Below are positions 6,361 to 11,665 of a DNA stretch of 11,665 bases, in pieces. The notes under the pieces were generated by a model that saw only the letters and a list, made by a program, of their open reading frames with translations, was not told where the DNA came from and did no database searches. Location: assembly GCA_944369635.1 (NCBI GenBank), contig CALVXL010000088.1, positions 1 to 11,665 of the forward strand, written 5' to 3'. The stretch is from an uncultured Clostridia bacterium. Lineage in GTDB: Bacteria; Bacillota; Clostridia; Christensenellales; Borkfalkiaceae. Positions within the stretch are counted from its first letter, which is position 1. Every line of letters starts with the position of its first letter. The position numbers were made by a program, and so were the translations under genes.

Positions 6361-7716
6361 ATGAGAATCAGAATCATGCTTTTTACGGTGCTCATCGCCG
6401 TTGTCGGGCTGGTTTTATTCGCGCTGTCTTCTTCGAGCATTTACAACGAGTACGGCACGCAGGAAAGTTTGCGCGTGCTTGAAGTTTACGCGCGAATGTA
6501 TGAAGAAGGAAGCGATACTTCGGCAGCGGCGGCTAAGGCTTTAAGCGAGAAGCTCGGCGTGCGGGTAACTTTCATTTCCGCCGAAGGAAAGGTGCTTTCC
6601 GACAGCGAAATATCTTCGCTTGCCGGGCAGGATCACAGCGACAGGCCGGAATTTATCGAAGCGCAAAAAAACGGCTCCGGCTATGATACGCGAAAAAGCG
6701 ACAGCGCGGGGCAGAATACGATTTATTTTTGCAAAAAGGTCGGCGATGTTTATTTGCGGCTCGGTCTTGACGAACTGGCTTCGGAAGGCGTGTTTATGAA
6801 GACGCTGCCTACGCTTTTATGGCTTGTCGCGCTGGAAGCATTGCTCTGTATGCTGTGCGCGTATATTTCCACGTCGTTTATTTTGAAACCCATCAAAGAA
6901 TGCGTGAAAAAAGCCGCGCTGAACGAAAAGATCGAAACGAAGTATCCGGAACTGGAACCCATTGCGGAAATGATGAATAAGATGAATGCGGATATTGCGG
7001 AAAAAATAAGCGAAATCAACGCGGAAAAAGAACAGGTCGTCAAGGCGACTGCTTCCAAAAACGATTTTATCGCGAATATCACGCACGAGATGAATACGCC
7101 CCTTACTTCTATCAGAGGATTTGCGGAACTGTTGCAGACCGATCTTCCCGAAGAGCAGAAGAAAAAGGCTTTGGATACGATCGTAAAACAAAGCGAACGG
7201 CTTTCCAATCTGGTGGAATGCGTAATCAATTATAATCAGCTCGATAACGACGATCTTCCGCCTTATGAAGTCAATCTTTCCAAAATTGTAATGGAAACAG
7301 CGGAAATTTTGAAACCGGATATGGAAAAACGCAATCTGACGCTTTCATTGGAAATTGAGGACAATGTGACTGTGATCAGCCGACATGAACGGATTGTGGA
7401 AGTTGTCGGAAATTTAGTGCGGAATGCGATCAAATACAACAAGGAAAACGGTATTATCATTATCGTAGTGACCGGCGGGGCAGTGCCAAAACTCGTTGTG
7501 AGGGACACGGGCATAGGCGTTTCGGAGGAAAACAAGGAAAAGATTTTCGATCGTTTTTTCACCGTGGACAAATCGCACGGCGGAAAACACGGCGGTTTCG
7601 GGCTGGGACTTGCTACGGTCAAGAAAATCTGCCGTATTTCGGGATGGAAGTTGTTATGTGAAAGCGAACTGAATGTCGGTACAATGTTTACGATAGAATT
7701 CTGTAATGAAAAATAA
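6361..7716 (+). CDS. sensor histidine kinase, PhoR-like
   Basis: This 451-residue membrane kinase has a first helix at about 5-25, an extracytoplasmic sensor (about 27-147), a second helix at about 149-174, a short HAMP-like linker (about 175-225), a dimerisation domain with H242 in THEMNTPL, and a catalytic ATPase domain: N-box N351/N355, DTGIG (382-386), F-box FDRFF (396-400) and GFGLGL (412-417). The sensor contains DRPEFIEAQKNGSGYDTRKS and a following IYFCKKV, which match the extracytoplasmic domain of PhoR kinases. No PAS domain lies between HAMP and H-box, unlike many PhoR proteins. The H-box has N (HEMNTP) where K or R is usual. The gene starts 4 bases after the regulator stop, with GGAG at 6350-6353, so it is the regulator's partner. 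Confidence 0.92.
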   Translation: MRIRIMLFTVLIAVVGLVLFALSSSSIYNEYGTQESLRVLEVYARMYEEGSDTSAAAAKALSEKLGVRVTFISAEGKVLSDSEISSLAGQDHSDRPEFIEAQKNGSGYDTRKSDSAGQNTIYFCKKVGDVYLRLGLDELASEGVFMKTLPTLLWLVALEALLCMLCAYISTSFILKPIKECVKKAALNEKIETKYPELEPIAEMMNKMNADIAEKISEINAEKEQVVKATASKNDFIANITHEMNTPLTSIRGFAELLQTDLPEEQKKKALDTIVKQSERLSNLVECVINYNQLDNDDLPPYEVNLSKIVMETAEILKPDMEKRNLTLSLEIEDNVTVISRHERIVEVVGNLVRNAIKYNKENGIIIIVVTGGAVPKLVVRDTGIGVSEENKEKIFDRFFTVDKSHGGKHGGFGLGLATVKKICRISGWKLLCESELNVGTMFTIEFCNEK

Positions 7717-7730
7717 ATTCACATAGGAAA

Positions 7731-7758
7731 ACGGCGCGGCAAATTTTTGCCGCGCCGT
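7731..7758. terminator. shared terminator between convergent genes
   Basis: ACGGCGCGGC (7731-7740) and GCCGCGCCGT (7749-7758) form a perfect 10-bp GC-rich stem around an 8-base AAATTTTT loop. It lies between the kinase stop (7716) and the stop of the convergent HAD gene (7788). On the minus strand the stem is followed directly by TTTCC, giving a short U-tract. On the plus strand the following bases are ATGCTTAAAA, so termination there would rest mainly on the strong stem. Confidence 0.75.
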
Positions 7759-7787
7759 ATGCTTAAAAATAAAATTTTTGGTAAAAG

Positions 7788-8543
7788 TTATAAAATATTT
7801 TCATCAATCAGAAAACGTATCGCTTCCGATACGCCTGTCGAAGAGGACGCCGTGGCGATGTTCGCATGTTTTTTCAATTCTTCGGGTGCATGCGCCATTA
7901 CGACGGAAATGCGTGCGAATTTCAGCATATCTTCATCGTTATAGGAATCACCGAACGCGACGGTGTGATATCTGTCCGTTTTCAGATGATCGATGATTGT
8001 CTGCATAATCGCGGCTTTTCCGCATCCTTTCAAAAAAGCTTCGGTATAGTTGGAAAATTGCGTGAAAGCAAGTCCTTTAAGACCGTTATAATCGGTTAGC
8101 ACCCTATCAAAAGTAACCTTTGTAACTTGTATGCGGGGAAACAGATCGATCAGTTCCTTTTTTGTCATATTCGGCGTTTTCCAGCGGTCGGTGCAAAAAG
8201 TGTGAAAACCTTCTACGCTCTCTACGGCACAACCGCAACCGTGCGCTTCGCAGTAATCGAGTATGTTTTTAAAAACGGAAAACCGCATGGTTTTGTTTTC
8301 TACAATCGTTCCGTCGATTTCAGCATAAGCGCCGCCGCAGCAGAAGCCCGTCCAGACGGGCAAAGAAAGTATACTTTGCGGCAGGTTGCCTCGCGATCTT
8401 CCTGTGTTTATAAAGAGTTTGTGTCCGCGGCTTTTCGCTTGCAGAAGCGCATCTGCATTTTCGTCGGGGATTTCTCCGTTGAAAAGAATCGTGCCGTCAA
8501 TGTCGAAAAAAAGCGCGTGAATTTCCGGCAATTTGTTGTGCAT
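7788..8543 (-). CDS. Cof-type HAD-IIB family phosphatase
   Basis: This 251-residue soluble phosphatase has HAD motif I FFDIDGT (D14, D16), motif II in INTGR (T47), motif III lysine (K176) and motif IV FGDSYNDEDM (D199, N202, D203). The GDSxND form and the large alpha/beta cap between motifs II and III (about 70-165) place it in the Cof/HAD-IIB group, which hydrolyses sugar phosphates, flavin or pyridoxal phosphates; the substrate cannot be read from sequence. It is full length. The ATG at 8543 has no Shine-Dalgarno site, but a near-perfect promoter puts +1 on that A, so a leaderless mRNA is predicted. It stands alone, convergent with the histidine kinase and divergent from the gene at 8690. 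Confidence 0.92.
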   Translation of the reverse strand: MHNKLPEIHALFFDIDGTILFNGEIPDENADALLQAKSRGHKLFINTGRSRGNLPQSILSLPVWTGFCCGGAYAEIDGTIVENKTMRFSVFKNILDYCEAHGCGCAVESVEGFHTFCTDRWKTPNMTKKELIDLFPRIQVTKVTFDRVLTDYNGLKGLAFTQFSNYTEAFLKGCGKAAIMQTIIDHLKTDRYHTVAFGDSYNDEDMLKFARISVVMAHAPEELKKHANIATASSSTGVSEAIRFLIDENIL

Positions 8544-8549
8544 AATGAT

Positions 8550-8578
8550 ATTTTAAAGTAAAAAAGTTCGATTGTCAA
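8550..8578 (-). promoter_or_regulatory. promoter giving a predicted leaderless HAD mRNA
   Basis: On the minus strand, TTGACA (8578-8573, consensus) and TAAAAT (8555-8550, one mismatch) are exactly 17 bases apart. If the -10 ends at -7, then +1 falls at 8543, the A of the ATG. No purine-rich ribosome site lies between the -10 and the start codon (bases ATCATT). Confidence 0.7.
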
Positions 8579-8637
8579 CGAAAACGCGACGGGGAAGGAA
8601 TTTATTTCGCGTCAGGGCAGGGATTGTCGAATAAAAC

Positions 8638-8666
8638 TTTACAAACCGTCTTAAAAATGCTATAAT
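8638..8666 (+). promoter_or_regulatory. strong extended -10 promoter for the right-hand operon
   Basis: TTTACA (8638-8643), a 17-base spacer and TATAAT (8661-8666), with the extended -10 dinucleotide TG at 8658-8659, predict a start near 8673. The ribosome site AAGGAGGGG (8675-8683) follows at once, so the leader is about 17 bases. Confidence 0.8.
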
Positions 8667-8689
8667 CAATTAAAAAGGAGGGGTAATTT

Positions 8690-9184
8690 ATGAAAATCAG
8701 CAAAAAACAGCTTGCATATGCGTTGTCTACGCTTGCCGTGTTTCTTATTGCGCTTATTTTGACCGTATTGGAATGGTGTAAAATATTTACGCTTTGCTCT
8801 CATCCAGTCTTCATGTTTTTCCTCGTGGTCAGCGCGGGGCTTGGCGTACTCGCAACGGTACGCGCATTTACGGAAAAATCTCCGTTTTTCTTTTTTCTGG
8901 CGGCGGTATTGTTTATGTATCTGGTATCCTATTGTCTGGCTGATTTTGTGCACATGATATGGTGGCTGATTGCAATCGTGGCAATCGTAATCGCCGTGGT
9001 TTTTGTCGTGTTCAGTTTTATTACTGCGGGAAATAAAACGGAGCAGATCGCTCTCAATAAATCTCCCGATTACAAGAATTACGAACAGCGCCGTGCGGAG
9101 CGCGAAGAGAAGGAAAAAACGGAAGAAGAAAATTATGTTCCGCCTGAAATAAAGTCTTTTAAGGACGATAATAAAGATAAATAA
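8690..9184 (+). CDS. hypothetical four-helix membrane protein with charged C-terminal tail
   Basis: This 164-residue protein has four predicted membrane helices (about 10-28, 37-58, 64-84, 89-115) and a strongly charged, probably cytoplasmic tail (117-164) rich in E, K and R, with QRRAEREEKEKTEEEN in the middle. I do not recognise a family. Expression should be high: an extended -10 promoter and the strongest ribosome site of the window (AGGAGG at 8676-8681, 8 bases before the ATG). It is the first gene of an operon that continues, after a 48-base gap with no terminator, into nicotinate phosphoribosyltransferase. That gap contains a small hairpin (CATTT/AAATG, 9203-9219) just before the next ribosome site. 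Function unknown. Confidence 0.85.
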   Translation: MKISKKQLAYALSTLAVFLIALILTVLEWCKIFTLCSHPVFMFFLVVSAGLGVLATVRAFTEKSPFFFFLAAVLFMYLVSYCLADFVHMIWWLIAIVAIVIAVVFVVFSFITAGNKTEQIALNKSPDYKNYEQRRAEREEKEKTEEENYVPPEIKSFKDDNKDK

Positions 9185-9232
9185 TTTGATTTTCGCTGCA
9201 TTCATTTGCGGCGTAAATGCGAGGTATATACT

Positions 9233-10690
9233 ATGAGTAGAAATCTGACTTTGCTTACCGATCTTTATCAGCTTACGATGATGAACGGCTACCTCAAACA
9301 GAAACGGCAAAACGAAATTGCGGTGTTTGATTTGTTTTTTCGACAAAACGGAATGATCACGTATTCGCTCGCCGTAGGTTTGGAACAGGCGATCGATTAT
9401 ATCAACAATATCCGTTTCGGAGCGGAAGAACTTTCCTACCTGACCGATCTCGGGCTGTTTGACGAAGAATTTATCGATTATCTGAAAACTTTCCGTTTTT
9501 CCGGCGATGTTTATGCCGTGCCGGAAGGAACGGTGGTCTTTCCCGGCGAGCCGATACTGACGGTGAAAGCGCCGATCATGGAGGCGCAACTCGTTGAAAC
9601 GGCGTTGCTCAACATCATAAATCATCAGACACTCATCGCTTCCAAGTCCGCAAAAATCTGTTATGCGGCGAAAGGCGACGCGGTTATGGAATTCGGCTTG
9701 CGCAGAGCACAGGGGCCGGATGCCGGCATTTACGGCGCGCGAGCGGCGGTTATCGGCGGCTGTGCATCCACTTCCAACGTTTTGGCCGGTAAGATGTTTG
9801 ATATTCCCGTTTCAGGCACGCACGCGCACAGTTGGGTCATGAATTTCCCCGACGAACTGACGGCATTCAGAAATTATGCCGACGCATATCCCGATAATGT
9901 CTTGTTGCTTGTCGATACTTACGATACGCTCAGAAGCGGCGTTCCCAATGCGATACGTTGTTTTGACGAAATGGTAAAACAGGGCAGAAAGCCCAAGGGA
10001 ATCCGCCTTGATTCGGGGGATTTGGCTTATTTGAGTAAACAAGCCCGTAAAATGCTGGACGAAGCGGGGTACGATTATGTTAAGATATGCGCTTCGGGCG
10101 ATCTTGACGAGCGTTCCATCGCTTCTTTGAAAAGTCAGGGAGCGGCAATCGATACCTGGGGCGTCGGAACAAGGTTGATCACCAGTGAAGATATGCCGGC
10201 GCTCGGCGGGGTTTACAAAATGTCCGCCGTAATTGAAAACGGCGTGGAAATTCCTAAAATCAAGCTTTCGGATAATTTCGCCAAGATAACCAATCCCGGG
10301 TTTAAAAATGTTTACAGAATTTACGATAAAACTACGGGAAAGGCGGAAGCAGATCTTATTTATCTGCGCAGTGAAGAAGAATACGACGAAACCGAGCCGC
10401 TGACCATTACTCACCCGACGGAAAGATGGAAAAAGACGACTTATAAAGATTATACTTTGAAAAGCTTGCTCGTTCCTATCATTCTCAACGGGGAGCAGGT
10501 ATACGAAATGCCTACGCTTAAAGAGATCAAGGCATATGCAAAAAGTGAAATGGATACGCTTTGGGACGAACAAAAGCGATTGGACAGCCCGCATCTTTAC
10601 AAAGTGGACTTATCCGACGCATTGTATGAATTGAAAAATTCCATGCTGGAAACGATAAGAAATAAGGGAAAAGAGAGTGAAAATCAATAA
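9233..10690 (+). CDS. pncB: nicotinate phosphoribosyltransferase
   Basis: This 485-residue cytoplasmic enzyme of NAD salvage joins nicotinate and PRPP to give nicotinate mononucleotide, coupled to ATP hydrolysis. Family landmarks are the N-terminal LLTDLYQLTMMNGY (7-20), EFGLRRAQGPD (153-163), SGTHAHSW (194-201) with the conserved histidine region phosphorylated in this family, DTYDT (228-232), IRLDSGDL (257-264) and the phosphate-binding GVGTRLIT (310-317). Length is typical of the Firmicutes type. The ATG at 9233 has GAGG at 9221-9224 and begins at the conserved N-terminus; an in-frame TTG at 9206 would add nine residues without a ribosome site. Its last 14 bases overlap the start of the DivIVA-like gene. 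Pairing of NAD salvage with a cell-division-type gene is probably operon convenience. Confidence 0.96.
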   Translation: MSRNLTLLTDLYQLTMMNGYLKQKRQNEIAVFDLFFRQNGMITYSLAVGLEQAIDYINNIRFGAEELSYLTDLGLFDEEFIDYLKTFRFSGDVYAVPEGTVVFPGEPILTVKAPIMEAQLVETALLNIINHQTLIASKSAKICYAAKGDAVMEFGLRRAQGPDAGIYGARAAVIGGCASTSNVLAGKMFDIPVSGTHAHSWVMNFPDELTAFRNYADAYPDNVLLLVDTYDTLRSGVPNAIRCFDEMVKQGRKPKGIRLDSGDLAYLSKQARKMLDEAGYDYVKICASGDLDERSIASLKSQGAAIDTWGVGTRLITSEDMPALGGVYKMSAVIENGVEIPKIKLSDNFAKITNPGFKNVYRIYDKTTGKAEADLIYLRSEEEYDETEPLTITHPTERWKKTTYKDYTLKSLLVPIILNGEQVYEMPTLKEIKAYAKSEMDTLWDEQKRLDSPHLYKVDLSDALYELKNSMLETIRNKGKESENQ

Positions 10691-11267
10691 AATTAAGTAC
10701 AATAAAGAAGAAGTGCTTGATTTGATGGACGAACAGAAAAACGACTACGAGATCATAGTCGGTGAACAAAAGAACGTCATTCAGCGGCTGAAGGCGGATA
10801 TAAAAAAACTTTCGGCCGAACTTGAAACTTACAAAAACAGGGAAAATCTCATTGCGCTCACGCTTCAATCTTCCGAAGAAAAAGCGGAGGAAGTGAGAAG
10901 ACAAAGCGAACTTGAATACGCGGCAGAAGTGCGCAGAATGACGGAACTCAAAGCGCGTTTCAGCGGGATGTTTGCAGGAATTGAAAAAAATTTTCCGCAG
11001 CATTTTGCGGTTAAGGAAAGTGCGGAGTTGCTCCGTCGCATCGATGAAATTTTGGGCGGAGAGCAGACGAATAAAGAAAAGCTGGACGGTTTAAATGAAG
11101 CGTTGAAAGGCTACGGTGCGCCCTTCGATCCGAAAAAAAAGATTGAAAAATATCTCGATAATGCTGAAAATGAAACGGCTTGCGCGTTCGATATGAATGA
11201 AGTGCTCAATCCCGGGGAGTTGAATTTGGAGGAATTATGCAAAGAAATGGGACTCATGGAAAAATAG
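10677..11267 (+). CDS. DivIVA-like coiled-coil protein
   Basis: This 196-residue soluble protein is dominated by coiled coil (about 14-95). Within it, NRENLIALTLQSSEEKAEEVRRQSELEYAAEV (54-85) resembles the second coiled coil of DivIVA/Wag31-type polar scaffold proteins. The N-terminal membrane-binding domain of true DivIVA (with a conserved F and R in a turn) is not recognisable. The C-terminal part ends in an acidic helix, NEVLNPGELNLEELCKEMGL (174-193), that looks like a docking segment. The start is GTG at 10677, with AAGGGA 7 bases upstream, inside the last codons of pncB. The end overlaps lspA by 31 bases. In Firmicutes divIVA and lspA are often near neighbours, which supports the call. 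DivIVA-like is a resemblance; an unrelated coiled-coil adaptor is possible. Confidence 0.72.
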   Translation: MKINKIKYNKEEVLDLMDEQKNDYEIIVGEQKNVIQRLKADIKKLSAELETYKNRENLIALTLQSSEEKAEEVRRQSELEYAAEVRRMTELKARFSGMFAGIEKNFPQHFAVKESAELLRRIDEILGGEQTNKEKLDGLNEALKGYGAPFDPKKKIEKYLDNAENETACAFDMNEVLNPGELNLEELCKEMGLMEK

Positions 11268-11665
11268 TTCACGTTATTTTTCCGCTGGTGCTTCTTTTCC
11301 TGATCATTATCTTCGATCAGCTGACAAAATGTTATTTTCACCAATACGATCTGGAAGGCGGTGAGAAAATAACCGTTATAAAAGACTTTCTTTTCTGGGA
11401 TGTCTCGTATAATACAGGCGCTGCGTTCAGCTTTTTGAGCGAGACCGCGTGGGGGCAGATTGTTTTTAAGATTCTGACCGTTATCGCACTGATTGCCATA
11501 TATGTATATTACCTTTATGTCAAGGACAAATACGTGTGTATAAAATACGGCGTGATGATTTTAACTGCAGGTATCATTGGAAATTTCATCGACCGTCTTG
11601 CTTTTGATAAAGTAGTTGATTTTATAAGCGTAAAACTTTGGTACGGGTATTTTCCGACGTTCAAT
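11237..11665 (+). CDS. lspA: lipoprotein signal peptidase (signal peptidase II), cut by the window edge
   Basis: 143 codons are present, open to the last base. LspA is the inner-membrane aspartyl protease that removes the signal peptide from lipid-modified prolipoproteins. Visible are the first helix (about 11-26), DQLTK (27-31), NTGAAFSFL (59-67), the second helix (about 75-95), the third helix ending in GNFIDR (115-120) with catalytic D119, VVDFI (126-130) and FPTFN (139-143). The second catalytic aspartate follows FN in this family (FNxAD), so it falls just off the window; the gene is cut, not broken. The ATG at 11237 has GGAGG at 11228-11232, only 4 bases away, and lies inside the end of the DivIVA-like gene. 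Confidence 0.95.
   Translation, partial: MQRNGTHGKIVHVIFPLVLLFLIIIFDQLTKCYFHQYDLEGGEKITVIKDFLFWDVSYNTGAAFSFLSETAWGQIVFKILTVIALIAIYVYYLYVKDKYVCIKYGVMILTAGIIGNFIDRLAFDKVVDFISVKLWYGYFPTFN

Noticed and set aside
8584..8628. Short ACGCGA/TCGCGT inverted repeat and GATTGTC direct repeats between divergent promoters
   Set aside because: Only 6-7 bp each and not clearly spaced as an operator; too likely by chance to claim.
9206..9232. TTG start extending pncB by nine residues
   Set aside because: There is no ribosome site before it, while the ATG at 9233 has GAGG at a suitable distance and starts the conserved N-terminus.
8666..9625. Long open frame on the minus strand (319 codons)
   Set aside because: It lies antisense over the four-helix membrane gene and the start of pncB, both of which have good ribosome sites and, for pncB, clear homology. 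Its translation is low-complexity and basic/aromatic, typical of a shadow frame.
9812..10594. 260-codon minus-strand open frame opposite pncB
   Set aside because: The pncB frame has conserved catalytic motifs throughout. The antisense frame has no recognisable domain.
11237..11665. lspA as a truncated pseudogene
   Set aside because: The frame is open and fully conserved to the last base; it is cut only by the window edge.

Overview
The window reads as ordinary chromosome of a low-to-moderate G+C Gram-positive-type bacterium, most likely an uncultured member of Clostridia. The reasons are strong AGGAGG-type ribosome sites, sigma-A-type promoters (TTGACA/TATAAT-like with 17 bp spacers), an LTA-synthase-family enzyme, TTACA-repeat boxes like the Pho boxes of Firmicutes, a DivIVA-like coiled-coil protein next to lspA, and dense tandem genes. 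The taxonomy is inference. No rRNA, tRNA, CRISPR, transposase or integrase was seen.

Layout. Bases 1-375 hold no gene: there is a strong 15-bp-stem terminator (161-195), an orphan plus-strand promoter-like sequence (216-244) and a long imperfect hairpin (306-372) that probably ends the minus-strand operon. That operon runs 3747 to 376: a seven-helix membrane protein of unknown function, a 678-residue LTA-synthase/alkaline-phosphatase-superfamily enzyme with its catalytic residues intact, and a Gph-like HAD phosphatase, all tightly coupled. The 310-base divergent region 3748-4057 carries promoters in both directions, a perfect hairpin and two near-identical 20-base repeats. Each repeat contains a pair of TTACA units 11 bp apart.

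Bases 4058-7716 form a plus-strand phosphate module: a Na+/phosphate cotransporter with a C-terminal PhoU-like domain, then an OmpR/PhoB-type response regulator 1 base later, then a PhoR-like histidine kinase 4 bases later. With the upstream repeats this looks like a self-regulated Pho operon in which transporter, PhoU domain, sensor and regulator are genetically linked. It is transcribed away from an operon whose enzyme probably builds a phosphate-rich cell-surface polymer. A strong hairpin (7731-7758) separates it from a convergent Cof-type HAD phosphatase (8543-7788), whose promoter places the transcript start on the ATG itself (predicted leaderless).

From 8690 to the right edge is a second plus-strand operon: a four-helix membrane protein of unknown function, nicotinate phosphoribosyltransferase (NAD salvage), a DivIVA-like coiled-coil protein, and lspA (lipoprotein signal peptidase), which runs off the window two or three residues before its second catalytic aspartate. 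The last three genes overlap physically (14 and 31 bases). The best candidates for something new are the transporter-PhoU/PhoPR circuit with its paired boxes, the leaderless HAD gene, a 13-bp perfect inverted repeat inside the LTA-synthase-like gene, and interleaved inverted repeats at the transporter/regulator junction.
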